This document shows positions 38,667-51,900 of a stretch of 64,000 nucleotides of DNA, in pieces. Within the stretch, counting starts at the first letter, position 1, and each line of letters begins with the position of its first letter. The translations under genes were made by a program, and so were the position numbers. Below the pieces are notes generated by a model that was not told the DNA's origin, made no database searches, and worked only from the letters and a program-made list of their open reading frames with translations. Source of the DNA: Owenia fusiformis (lineage: Eukaryota > Annelida > Polychaeta > Sabellida > Oweniidae); the NCBI GenBank assembly GCA_903813345.2, contig CAIIXF020000012.1, positions 9,258,432 to 9,322,431 on the forward strand, given 5' to 3'.

Positions 38667-39720
38667 CTTGTCTGCAAACTTTCCAATAGCAAATCACTTG
38701 ATCAATCTATAGAAAAAGCATCAAAGCTTGTGAATTTAAAGAACTTTTAAGTGCTATTAGTGCAGTCAGTTAGCACTTTAATTGCACTTGCTGTATATAA
38801 GTCACCATTTTTTAACCAAAGTATCATTAATACATCTTTTTTTTGATATGTACCGAAGTGGTGTTAAAAAGTAGCCCCAGTGGATAATAACAGGGCTCGA
38901 AAATTTTGCATGTTTCCATTGAGTTCAATGTTAATTTATTAATCTTCAAACGACCCCCTGCAGAGGAGTTCAAGAACAATAAAGTCAATCTTCCTTGTAT
39001 GTAACCGTGACTTATATGTCTTCAAAATAAGAAGGGTTTCAAGCTGGATTTTGTCTAGTTCCAAAGATATTTGTGTTTGAATTTTGGAAAATTCCCATTG
39101 ACTGCCATTTTTCCAAAATTCCACTATGGAATTACTTGATATTGCAGATTTCTATAGCCAATGTATTGAATTTTAAAAAACAAAACAGGCACATTTCTTA
39201 AAATTCATAATTTTTTATATATCTAACCATTGAGTTGCTTACGAAAACTCCCATTGGCTGCCATTCTTAAAGCTATCAACATGGCTTTGCTAATCAAGTG
39301 CCATTTTCTCCAAAAGTTCACTATGGAATTTTCTGATATTGCAGATTTCTATACCCAACATAATGACTTTCCAAAATCAAAACAGGCACATTTTTAAAAA
39401 ATTCTTATTTTTAATATATCTAGTTATTATTAAGTTGCCCATGAAAACTCCATTGAATCCCATGATAATTTATCAATATTCAAAAGACCCCCTGCAGAAC
39501 AGTTCAAGAGCAATAAAGTCAACCTTCCTGGTATGTATATATATCTTGCATGTCTTCAAAATAAGAAGGGTTGCAAGTTAGATTTTATCTAGTTCAAAAG
39601 ATATTTGTGTTTGAATTTTGGAAAATTCCCATTGACTGCCATTTTTCCAAAATTCCACTATGGAATTACTTGATATTGCAGATTTCTATAGCCAATATAT
39701 TGACTTTTAAAAAACTAAAC

Positions 39721-41510
39721 ACACACCCGGTGATCGTGAAAATGGGATGGAGGGGGGAGCAAGCAATTTCTGGTAGAAAAATGAACAAATCTGCAAAATT
39801 TATTTTTTCAAGAAAAGGTTTATGATTTAATTGCTAAACGAATAGGCGCACGGTATGGTAAAATATGTCACGTATTCTACGAATTTTTTTTAGCCGATTC
39901 TCTTCTTAGGTATAAGATCTATTAAAAAAGGCGCAACGCCACCAACGTGCAAAAGTCAATGTTTTTGCTTTAAATCAAGCATCAACGGTCTACACAACCT
40001 GCAATAAATATTTGTAAGTGACATTATCATCATAACATTAATGACCTTAATGACTTTACAAAATACGTTTCCATACGTTGTATAAAAAATAATCGAAAAT
40101 AATTAAAATGGGACGGAAGGGGGGGAGGGGACGGAGGGGGAGCAAAATGTCTATACGACATGATGAGAGATGTTACTTCACTTTATATCCAAATTTTCCC
40201 ATTTTCTCCTCAATTACAATGGGTTAGGAATTGATAACAAGTTGTATTCGTAGTTAGATTTATTTAGGATTATCAAAATTTTGGAGGAGAGTGTTTATCT
40301 TTTTATGTGTATAATAGTTTTTATTTTATACTTATCATAAAAATGTAGACATCGCATCATATTTCTATTTGGACATGCAAGTTTTCGAGTAAGCAGTTAC
40401 TAAAGTTGTTTCATTATTAACCTCGCTACCAGATATCTAGTATATGTTAATATTTTTGATTATGTTGGTCTTCAGCAGATGTAGAATTTAGACTAAATAA
40501 TCTGCCAGGAAGTTTCCCAATTAGTGTACCCAATCATACCATGGGCACATCACCTATTACGCCAAATACTGTACTGTACTTTGCATATATTTTCTCACAT
40601 TAAGTGTAACATATGTATTTATTATGCAATATGCATCTCACATTTAATGCAATATATGTATTTATTGTAACATTTGTCCTCGACCATATGCATTTTGCAA
40701 TTCACATTTAGTGCAATATATGTATTTATTGTAACACTTGTCTTCGACCATATGCATGTGCAATTCCCATTTAGTGCAATATATGTATTTATTGTAATAT
40801 TTGACCATATGCAACATTACATTTTCGCTGAAACTTACATGTCCAAAGTGTGATGTGCTGTGTATGATATGCCTACAAATCAGCAAGTAAAAACGTTAAG
40901 ACAGGTAAACATTTATAGATAAACAGTCTCCTGGAATATTTTGCCAACCTTAATTTGACCCCTCTAACTATACCTAACAAGTACAACATGTTATCAATTC
41001 CTGACCCTTTGTAATTGAGGAGATAATGGGAAAATCTGGATATAAAGTATCAAGTAACATCTCATATCATATCTTATAGACATATTGCTCCCCCCCTCCG
41101 TCCCCTCCCCCCTCCGTCCCATTTTAATTATTTTCGATTATTTTTTATACAACGTATGGAAACATATTTTGTAAACTCATTAAGGTCATTAATTTTATGA
41201 TGATAATGTCACTTACAAATATTTATTGCAGGTTGTGTAGACCGTTGATGCTTGATTTAAAGCAAAAACATTGACTTTTGCACGTTGGTGGCGTTGCGCC
41301 TTTTTTAATAGATCTTATACGTAAGAAGAGAATCGGCTAAAAAAATTCGTAGAATACGTGACATATTTTACCATACCGTGCGCCTATCTGTTTAGCAATT
41401 AAATCATAAACCTTTTCTTGAAAAAATAATTTTTGCAGATTTGTTCATTTTTCTACAAGAAATTGCTTGCTACCCCCCCTCCGTCCCAATTTCACGATCA
41501 CCGGGTGTGT
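39721..41510. mobile_element. 1.8-kb fold-back element nested in the larger one
   Basis: The ends ACACACCCGGTGATCGTGA and its exact inverse lie between AAC repeats (39718-39720 and 41511-41513). Arms of about 500 bp are highly similar, including G-rich runs GGGGGGAGGGGACGGAGGGG (about 40120) and their inverse (about 41090). The loop carries an 80-bp tandem repeat (40605-40815). No coding region was recognised. Confidence 0.8.
40605..40815. repeat. About 80-bp tandem repeat, three copies
   Basis: Units contain ATATGTATTTATTGTAACA, CGACCATATGCAT and CATTTAGTGCAAT. It occupies the loop of the nested fold-back element. Confidence 0.7.
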
Positions 41511-42885
41511 AACAGGCACAATTCTAAATCTTTCTTATTCTTAACATATTTAGCCCTTAAGTTGACCGAAAATCCCCATTGGCTGCCATTATAAACTGCT
41601 ATAAACATGGATTTACGAATAAAGTGTATTTTTCTCCAAAAGTTCACTATGAAATTTTCTGATTCATAGAAATAGGAAATCTGCAATATCAGAGAAATTC
41701 ATATTGGACTCTTTGAGGAAAGGACACTGTAGTAAAAGCATATTGATATCAGTTTATAATGGCAGCCAATGAGGATTTTTGTATGTCACTTATGGCTAAA
41801 TATATTATGAACAAGAAATTTTTAGGAATGTGCCTGTTTGGTTTTTAGAAAGTAAATATATCAACTATAGAAATCTGCAATATCAGAAAATTCCATAGTG
41901 GACTTTAAGAGAAAATGGCACTTTATTAGTAACGCCATGTTGACTGTGGTTTATAATGGCAGCCAATGGGAGTTTTCATGTGCAACTTAATGTCTAGATA
42001 TATTGAAAATCAAAAATTTTAGAAATGTGCCAGTTTGAGTATATAAAAGTCAATATATTGGCTATAGAAATCTGCAATATCAGAAAATCCCATAGTGAAC
42101 TTTTGGAGAAAATGACACTTTGGTAAAGTCATATTGATAGTAGTTTATAATGGCGGTCAATGGGGATTTCCCAAAATTCAATCGTCAATATCTTTTGAAC
42201 TAGATAAAATCCAACTTGTAACCCTTCTTATTTTGAAGACATTCAAGTTATGAATACATACTAGTAAGATTGACTTTATTGCTCTTGAACTGTTCTGCAG
42301 GGGGTCTTTTGAAGATTGATAAATTAACATGGGACTCAATGGAGTTTTTGTGAGCAACTTAATAACTAGATGTATTAAAAATAATAAATTTTTAGAAATG
42401 TGCCTGTTTGGTTTTTTGAAAGTCAATATATTGGCTGTAGAAATCTGCAACATCAGAAAATTCCATAGTGGACTTTTGGAGAAAATGACCCTTTAGTAAA
42501 GCCATATTGAGAGAAGTTTATAATGGCAGTCAATGGGAATTTTCAAAAATTCAAACACAAATATCTTTTGAACTAAACAAAATCTCGCTTGTAACCCTTC
42601 TTATTTTGAAGACATTTGAGTCATGGTTACATACTAGGAAGATTGACTTTATTGCTCTTGAACTGTTCTGCAGGGGGTAGTTTGAAGATTGATGAATTAA
42701 CATGGGGCTCAATGGAAACATGCAAAATTCTCGAAGCCTGTTATCATCCACTGGGGCCACTTTTTGACACCACTTCGGTGGATTTCATAAATATATGTAA
42801 TAATGATACTTTGGTCAAAAAATGGTGCCGTATATATAGCAAGTGCAATTCAAGGGTTTTATTGTCATAACTGACTGCACTATAT

Positions 42886-44321
42886 GTTTTGCCAAGGTGT
42901 TAGACATTTAGTTGATGAATATTGGTTATTGCTAAAGAAAACCAAAAGTTGGCATCAAATGCTTTATATTTAGAAAAAATTTAGCTTTAAACAAACTGCA
43001 ATACTGATACTAGCCTTATAAATAGAACAACCTAACCTTTTTGGTCTATTGAGATGCATGTGAATTTGACGAAGTTCAAAAAATCCTTTCTCTTATCTAA
43101 TCCTTTTCAGATCATGTCATCCTATTCAAATTACTGTAATAAAGGTCACAAATGAAAAACATATGGTTTATGAATCCGACAAAAATATAAATCAAATGTT
43201 TGTTCAAAATATTCTATTGGCAGTATCTCAGTCTACTAGCTGTCTCTGTACATTATCTGTCTTCATTGTATGTAGATGTCAATATCATACATCTAGTACA
43301 TACTAGTGTTTTTTATTATGATGACTATAACAAATGTGTTGTACTCTTATCATATACACTTAAGAGATAAATGAATAATCACAAGGAGCTCACAGATCTT
43401 TGAACTCACGACCTCATGATTGCAACAGCGCCTAGCATGGTTTGTTCTCACACTTTAGACCACATAGTCAACTTGACAACCTTAAAAAGATTGTTTCAAT
43501 AGCTGATCTGAATTGAAAACCTTAAACTCATATATTACTGTAGTTTCCTATTCACTATGCCTTTGTATATTAGTTATATCTTTTGATTTTCTATTCATTA
43601 AATTTTCAACATCTGGCCCCTGTGCTTTTTGCTCTTAAGCGAAGAACAGAGAACTTCAGTATGTTATGCTTGTAGAATGGATTTACTTGTTTACTTTTAT
43701 TGTATTACATTGTAGTCTTTAGTAACTTTTCCCTATGAAAGGCAATTTTAAAGAACATGATGATATTTACCGATCTCTTTCATTATTCAACACTGTTGTA
43801 CACTTTTTCACTTTTTCATCTAGGTCTGTTATCTCATTAGAGTTGTTTTTATATTGTCTTACTTTAGTTTGGTAGTTGTACTATCCTAATGATGATTAAC
43901 GGTTTTCAATATACCCCTTACTGGAGGAAACTTTTAAATCGGGATTTCAAGGGGAAAATAAACCAGTTCTCAAAATCTTGCATTGCTATTTCATATAGAA
44001 AAATTATTGAAATGCCTGGTAAAGGATATGAATGTATGAAATCTTCAAACAAATGTAATGGTTCCTATTTTGTAAGGATGTAAGAGCTCATTCATAGATT
44101 GTGATATTGTATGGCTAATGAAACTAGTACATCAGCTGTTCAACTGACTGAAAGCAAGTTTTAATTCAAAACATAATTGATTAAATTATATCATGAAATA
44201 TGTATATCTAGGTAGAGTGCCTGACATGTTCTAGCTTAACAGTTAACTTATTGTATATAATTGTAATTTGTGAGTGGCACTATCTCTATTTCTCTTAACA
44301 TCCATGATATTAATATATATA
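42886..44321. other. Original 5' flank of gene D, then gene-free sequence
   Basis: 42886 to about 43560 matches the 5' flank of gene C (25275 to about 26000): this is the ancestral promoter-side sequence of gene D, now separated from its start codon by the fold-back element. From 43560 to 44321 no gene was recognised. Short open frames such as 43889-44083 have no family signature. Confidence 0.55.
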
Positions 44322-45422
44322 CAGGGTGGGCCAAAAAATTTTGCAACTTTTTTAAAAGGCTTGAAAAGGATCATAACATTAAGGTATTGACATAAAAATT
44401 CATATACAGAAACTTTAGGATAGGCATAATTTACCATTCAAATATTTAAGCTAATACTGACTTCAAACCTTTTCAACAGATCTTTGAATATCAGTGGTAA
44501 ATTGTTCATGTGTCCAAGATTTACCATTTTTCCTAGAAAATGTGAATTTCTATGATTTTATGTGATTAACAATAACACATTCATTATGTTCTCTAAATCT
44601 GCTACAATCTTTTAATTGTTTAACGAATGGCTAGTACAGTTTTATAATAAGTATCTTCTATGGTATTATTTTATACTGTATCTATTAATTATTTATTTAA
44701 AAAATGTTCCATGCATCCGCCTTTTACCTTCACTATCACACAGACACAAGGGCGTAACTGCAATGGCACCATTCAGCGATTCTTGTGGTACTTCTTTCCA
44801 CTTCTCCTAACCTCTTTTAGTTGATCAATAGTGTGTGGGGATTACCATTAACTGCAATAAATTGCTCCAGGTGCCTCCATGTGTGATAGTCACAGGGGTT
44901 GGCATTTGGTGTATTGGGCAGCCATTTATAAGGACTAATAAATCTAGAGGTATCATCCTCCAGGTATTCCAAAGTGACCCTTGCCCGATGGCTGGGAGCG
45001 ATAGTGAAGGTGAAAGGTGGATGTAAGAACATGTGATTTATAAATAATTAATAGATACAGTATAACATAATACCATTGTGAGTAGATACCGATATAAAGC
45101 TGTCCTAGTATATTGAATAAACAGTTATCAGAGATTGTAGCAGATTTAGTGAACATAATGGATGTGTTATTGTTGATCACATCAAATCATCCTCCAAGTC
45201 ACATTTTCTTGGAAAAACAGTAAATCTCGGACACATGAACAATTAACCATCGATATTCAAAGATCTGTCAAAAAAATTAGAAGTCAGTATTATCTTAGAT
45301 ATTTGAATCGTAAAATATGCCTATCCTAAACTTTCTGTAAATCGATTTTTATGTCAATACCTTCATGTTATGATACTTTTTTAGCCTTTTAAAAAAGTTG
45401 CACAATTTTTTGGCCCACCCTG
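44322..45422. mobile_element. Mariner-like fold-back element with a transposase remnant
   Basis: The ends CAGGGTGGGCCAAAAAATTT and the near-inverse ATTTTTTGGCCCACCCTG are flanked by TA. Arms of about 420 bp are inverted copies of each other. In the central 260 bp the minus strand reads LPNTPNANPCDYHTWRHLEQF (45032-44817), clearly the C-terminal (S/N)PDLNPxDxxxW region of a mariner-type DDE transposase in decayed form. Non-autonomous. Confidence 0.75.
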
Positions 45423-45932
45423 TATATATCATAGTATCAGAGGAACATTCAACCAAAATTGTCTTATTTGGTATACCTTTTTGTCTCACATTATACCATC
45501 TTGAAATTCCCTAAATCATATCTTACTTTAGGTACCTTAAATTCTAGCTTTTAATTCATGTTACTGTATGGCTGATGGATTAGTAATGTAGAAAAAGATC
45601 TTATATATAAACATAATATAAATACATGTTGCTATATTTAAATACATTTTGAAAAATGATAAAAACAGGAAAGGCTACACTACATGTATACCATTGTTAT
45701 CTCACATTCTGAAAATGTGAATCTTTTACACATTTTCCATAATTCATTAACGAAAAACTGAAATCCTGTTCCAAGTTGCTAAGATGTAAAAAGGTCCACC
45801 CCACTAGGATCAAACTCAAACCCCTTGTTTCGGAAAATGTGCTCGACCTCTGAGCTTTTCTTCATTAGCATTGCATATATAGTATTGTAGCCATGTGCAT
45901 TCCTTTCACATATTCCATATTTCTTCTTGTAG
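45423..45932. other. Intronic or intergenic sequence upstream of the first BLTP2 exon seen
   Basis: AT-rich and without a recognisable exon. A pyrimidine-rich tract and the TTCTTCTTGTAG acceptor close it at 45932. The missing upstream BLTP2 exons are not here. Confidence 0.5.
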
Positions 45933-48900
45933 ACCTTATCCAGACGGAGGTGTGGATTTTACAACTCTGTGGTGCAGAATAGTCAACGTCAGTGTTAAAT
46001 CTTGGAATGTAGAGTTTCGTGATTTCCCACAGTCTGTTCTTGATGTCCAGGATTTACATGTTTGGGGTCGGCTACTTGGGGCGGAGCAAGAGGGAGCAAA
46101 ACAAGGTAAAGATGTTTTTCTTATTTTGTATATTTGGTTTCCTAATGAAGAAAGTTCATCAGCGTCCTGTATGTCCATCCACCAGTCTGTTCATCAGTCT
46201 GTCTGTTAGTTTCACATTCATGAATATTTTTTTTCATTAGGATTTGCTGTAACTCTGTGGAATTGGAGGTGCATATATAGTCACAGCATGTCTTTGGGGT
46301 TCCTTCTTCAAAATGGGCATTAAATGAAGGATAATACCTCATTTACTCTACAGTATATGACATTTATTTCTTCATTCTTAAATTTTAAGTATTTATTGTA
46401 CTTATTCCCAACCAAATGGATTTAATTTTTGATATGTAGCATTCTTAAATTTCAACTTGAATACAGTGAAAAAAAATTAAATGGTAACAGGAAAACTAGG
46501 AAGGTAAGTGTTCAAATGATTATCAAACAATATTATCATTATGATAAAGCAAATGTCTTCCATTTTTCATATTTTCTTCCAATATTTGGATTCAATTTTT
46601 TCCTCAATTTTTAATTAATGAACAGGGTCATTATATAAACCAAGAATGAAACAATTATGACAGATATTTTTTTAAGTCCACATTTTACAGTTTTAACAGT
46701 ATCACGATTGGCTTCATACATATATACTTATTTAATGCTAGTAACATCTTTGTATTTGTATTTAGCTATTGATTCGTTACAGGAATGTAAACACCTTGAC
46801 TTCGAGTTGTTTATATCAGTGTATGACTTTCCATTGAATTGCTTTGACGTCTAGATTCTTTACCTAAAATTGATAATAAAAGGGTGCTCTGTTTGAAAAG
46901 ACATTAACATTACTGTTATATACATTTTAGGCTATATTTCATATTGTATGTTGTCTTTATCCCTTACAATTGTTGTTATTTTGTGTGAGTATACAAAATG
47001 AACTAAAATGTAAAGATATGTAAACCCGTTAAGTTAAATACCTCAGTAAATGAACACCTACAAAAGTGGAACACCTTTCAAATTTTGTTTACCTATTTTA
47101 TAATGTAAAGGGAATCTCTGTGGAACCAGAGCTGTATTTTGAAGTGCAAAAAGTGTTTGTACTTATACACGTTTTGCTGTGCTAGTTTGAAAATGTAGTG
47201 TATCTGCCATTGGCATGTCATCACAACTTTAATAGGCCTAATACAGGGTGTCCAAAAAAAACAGGACCGTAAGAAAGTTGAATAACTCGGTTACTTTTGC
47301 ATATTTTGCCTTGAAATTTAAGAATTATTTAGTTCATTCAATGTGAATTTTGTTCTGAAAGTTTGATGGTAATCTGTTTATTGTGTCGAAAACTACAGTC
47401 ATTTACAAAACATGCTCAAAGTGGGCACTTCTCCTCCCTATGCATAAACGAATCCTGCGAACAAAGTTGTTAATTACCCTTACCTATACACATTAATGTG
47501 GATGGTAAATATTGGGGTAGTTATTGCCCTCTTAAGATTGTTAGGGGCCTGTCAGTATACACATTGGCTTTGAGAAATCCTCAAAGATAAAAATTTGGGG
47601 GATTTAGATCAGGCGAATGAGCTGCCCATATGGTTTGCGTTCTGCAACTGATGAGGTGACCACCAAAGCATTGCCTAAACCATTTCAGCATATCATTTGC
47701 AGTGTTGGGGTGGTGTTGGCTTATTAAAACCACTGCTTAATTATCTCCTTATATGTCCCTTCTGGTGCTTAGTGACCTCCAAAACTTGGTGAGAACTTAC
47801 TGGTCCTTGTTCATGGTGATAGCAAGTCCCCAGTCACCTTCGAACCAAAAGGGACTGATGATTCCATGTTTCCTCATTGCCACCCAGGGAGTGCATTGTT
47901 CAGAATGCAATGGATGCTGTAACACTTCATCAGGAGGATGTAAGCCCCAGTAGCAATTGTTCTTGGAACAAACTTGTCAATTCAGAAAGACATGTGTGTA
48001 GGAGGATCATCAACAGCTTTGTTCGCCAGATTGAATTGTGCATAGAGATGAGATTTGCACATTTGGGGCATGTTTTGTAAGGAGCTGTAGTTTTTGACTC
48101 AATTGGTAGATTATTATCAAACTTTCACAACAAAATTCACATTGAATGAACTAAATAATTCTGAAATTTCAAGGCAGAATATGCAAAATTGACCGAGCTA
48201 TTCAACTTTCTTACAGGTCCTGTTTTTTTGGACACCCTGTATATTCCATCCTTTGAAAATTCAATCTTGTCATATTTTAATTCAAAATTTGGAACCCTCA
48301 AGAAATGCAGGGTAAAAACAGATATGAAAACTTTCAGTTTTATTGAAATGGAAAAAAGACTCTTCATTCATTTAACTAAAGCTTTATAATGATTGATAAT
48401 TTGATGAAACTCCTTTACAGCCAAATATATATAGGATTGCTTTGTGCATGTGATAGATGATTTGATGAAACTCCTTTACAGCCAAATATATATAGGATTG
48501 CTATGTGCATGTAATGGATGATTTGATGAAACTCCTTTACAGCCAAATATATATATAGGATTGCTATGTGCATGTGATAGATGATTTGATGAAACTCCTT
48601 TACAGCCAAATATATATAGGATTGTTATGTGCATGTGATAGATGATTTGATGATATGAAACACTGGAAAGCGCTTTGCCTTATCACTGTATAGTCACTGT
48701 GTATTTGTATTTTTGAAATAAACCTATTGATTAAAATAAAATGTTATGGGATTAATTCAGATCTGCATCGCTATTTTTGCCATGATTACTAGTGTATTAC
48801 ATTTCACTAATAATTGAACTTTTTATCACTGTATTAGAAAAAAGAGGATTATTGTTATCCATTGTGTACTGTGTAGATTGTAGAACTATTTTGATCTAGT

Positions 48901-51900
48901 AAATAGTATTGAAATATGTATTACCTAGATATATCAACGCTATCACCTTTCTATCATATATAGGGTGTCCAATAAATAAGATGAAAGATATTGTAACTTT
49001 CCTAATATTGCACCAATCTTTATGACATTTTGGCAGGGTTTAGAGCAAACCTTGTCACATTTATTCTGCAAATTTTCTCCTCATTATGCTCTTGATATGC
49101 CGTCAGATGTGTTTAAAGGAGTGTTAAGGCTATAAAAAATCACCTGTCATAACAGGACTGGTGTGTAAATTGTAGGGAAACAACTCTTACCTAAAATAAC
49201 AGTTGATTTATAAATAAAATCCAATACTTTAAAATGTGGCCCCCTTGAAAAAAGTTCAATGTATTATGGATGATTTTGTCATTTTATTAATCAAAATTGC
49301 AAGTTCCCATTAATTTTTTTTATCAATCACCTTGACATTATCATGTTCAGATTTCTCAAGATATTTTAAACTTTGACTGGCAGAAATTCCAGAATTTATA
49401 TAAAATTGCTGGAGAAAATTATCCAGATATTTTTTCTCCAGCACAATACAAATTTGTTCTCTCTGAACACAATTGTTCAATTTCCCATAAGGTCTTAGTA
49501 TATATATCATCAGCTGTCGCTTTGATATCTCTTGAAAAATGCACTTTCTGTGTATGTTTTCTCCTGAGATGTAGACCATCAGAATTTCTCAAAACACATT
49601 GTAATAATCTTTCTGTGATATCAGTATTCAAGAAATGTGATATCCGTAGCAGTTCTGGTTTTAAGTCAAGCACTAATGACTCATAACTGAGTATCAAAAT
49701 TGGAATGTTTTGTACTGTTACCCATCGTAATGTCTTTAATGACCAGTCTTCTAGTTTTAAAACATTGCGCTTATCATCTGGAAAAAGAAAATAAAGGTTA
49801 TAATGGTCTTTCTGGACAGTAAAACCTGTCTAAGTGGAACATCTTTGGTACCTCTAAAAAGTGTTCCTCTTGGGAGGTGTTCCACTTATAGGGATTCATT
49901 TAACATTAAATCATTTAGTCTTTGGACTCTGAAAAGTGTTCCACTAACAGAGGTGATCCACTTCTAACAGGTTTTATTGCGCTTCGAGTGATCTGCATTA
50001 GATTTTAATACAGTTTGGAATATGTGTTCATCTTGCCAATTCCATTGTAGAGCCAATATACTGTTGTCTCTGGTTGGTCTTGGTGATGTCACATTTGGTT
50101 ACCATACTAATCATGATGTCAATGATCAAATACTAGTTTTACCTTTAACCTAAAAGTACTAAGTAATGTAAGGTGAGCATCATTACCAAGTTTCAAGATA
50201 TTAAAATGGCAACATAACCCTGTTGTACCTTTCTTAATTGAAAATGAATTTGAATTAAGACACAAAAGGATACTCACTATGGATTATAGTTTTTAACTTG
50301 TTCAACATTGTTGCATTTACTTCCCCTGTGTGAGATTTCATCAACATTCTCTTCTCATTGGCTAAGTGAGCATCCAATGGATGTCGAATGATTACAATCG
50401 CACGCGTTAGGTTCACTTTATCACTGAATGTACTGTATTTATGGTGGGTCTTTATCGCAATTACAGAGCCATTGCGGTAGCTCTCTCCCGGGAAGCTTGT
50501 TGTTCTCAACTTAAGGTCATGGTACATTGATCCTGTATATATTCCTGGAAGGTTTAGAAGACAATACCTAATTATGTTTTCAACTTAAGGTCATGGTACA
50601 TTGATCCTGTATATATTCCTGGAAGATTTAGAAGACAATACCTAATTATGTTTTCAACTTAAGGTCATGGTACATTGATCCTGTATATATTCCTGGAAGG
50701 TTTAGAAGACAATACCTAATTATGTTTTCAACTTAAGGTCATGGTACTTGATCCTGTATATATTCCTGGAAGAGTTAGAAGACAATACCTAATTATGTTT
50801 TCAACTTAAGGTCATGGTACTTGATCCTGTATATATTCCTGGAAGGTTTAGAAGACAATACCTAATTATGTTTTCAACTTAAGGTCATGGTACTTGATCC
50901 TGTATATATTCCTGGAAGGTTTAGAAGACAATACCTAATTATGTTTTCAACTTAAGGTCATGGTACTTGATCCTGTATATATTCCTGGAAGGTTTAGAAG
51001 ACAATACCTAATTATGTTTTCAACTTAAGGTCATGGTACATTGATCCTGTATATATTCCTGGAAGAGTTAGAAGACAATACCTAATTATGTTTTCAACTT
51101 AAGGTCATGGTACTTGATCCTGTTTATATTCCTGGAAGGTTTAGAAGACAATACCTAATTATGTTTTCAACTTAAGGTCATGGTACTTGATCCTGTATAT
51201 ATTCCTGGAAGAGTTAGAAGACAATACCTAATTATGTTTTCAACTTAAGGTCATGGTACATTGATCCTGTATATATTCCTGGAAGGTTTAGAAGACAATA
51301 CCTAATTATGTTTTCAACTTAAGGTCATGGTACTTGATCCTGTATATATTCCTGGAAGGTTTAGAAGACAATACCTAATTATGTTTTCAACTTAAGGTCA
51401 TGGTACTTGATCCTGTATTTATTCCTGGAAGGTTTAGAAGACAATACCTAATTATGTTTTCAACTTAAGGTCGTGGTACTTGATCCTGTATATATTCCTG
51501 GAAGGTTTAGAAGACAATACCTAATTATGTTTTCAACTTAAGGTCATGGTACTTGATCCTGTATATATTCCTGGAAGAGTTAGAAGACAATACCTAATTA
51601 TGTTTTCAACTTAAGGTCATGGTACTTGATCCTGTATATATTCCTGGAAGAGTTAGAAGACAATACCTAATTATGTTTTCAACTTAAGGTCATGGTACAT
51701 TGATCCTGTATATATTCCTGGAAGGTTTAGAAGACAATACCTAATTATGTTTTCAACTTAAGGTCATGGTACTTGATCCTGTTTATATTCCTGGAAGGTT
51801 TAGAAGACAATACCTAATTATGTTTTCAACTTAAGGTCATGGTACTTGATCCTGTATATATTCCTGGAAGGTTTAGAAGACAATACCTAATTATGTTTTC

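Larger units (their letters stand above)
38758..42882. mobile_element. 4.1-kb fold-back element just upstream of gene D
   Basis: The perfect ends TAGTGCAGTCAGTTA and TAACTGACTGCACTA sit between two copies of TAT. Gene C has the empty site (AAATGCTATGTTTTGCC near 25275). Both arms (about 38758-39720 and 41511-42882) are long inverted copies of each other. Each is built from a degenerate internal repeat of about 220 bp marked by GGAATT(A/T)(C/T)(T/C)TGATATTGCAG, CATTGGCTGCCAT and ACAGGCACATTT. This architecture recalls fold-back elements of flies and sea urchins. No open transposase. Another fold-back element is inserted in the middle. Confidence 0.85.
46106..49418. other. BLTP2 intron, part without a nested gene
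   Basis: It contains a short piece resembling the GTCC-type Helentron-like repeat (about 46143-46260), a mariner-like element (47244-48239) and a 60-bp tandem repeat (48396-48655). A lone mariner-like end, AGGGTGTCCAATAAATAAG (about 48962), has no partner found. No coding exon was recognised. Confidence 0.5.

Noticed and set aside
49310-49579. 89-codon minus-strand frame overlapping the end of the WSCD-like gene
   Set aside because: It is another frame over the last exon; the family reading ends with TAA at 49419.
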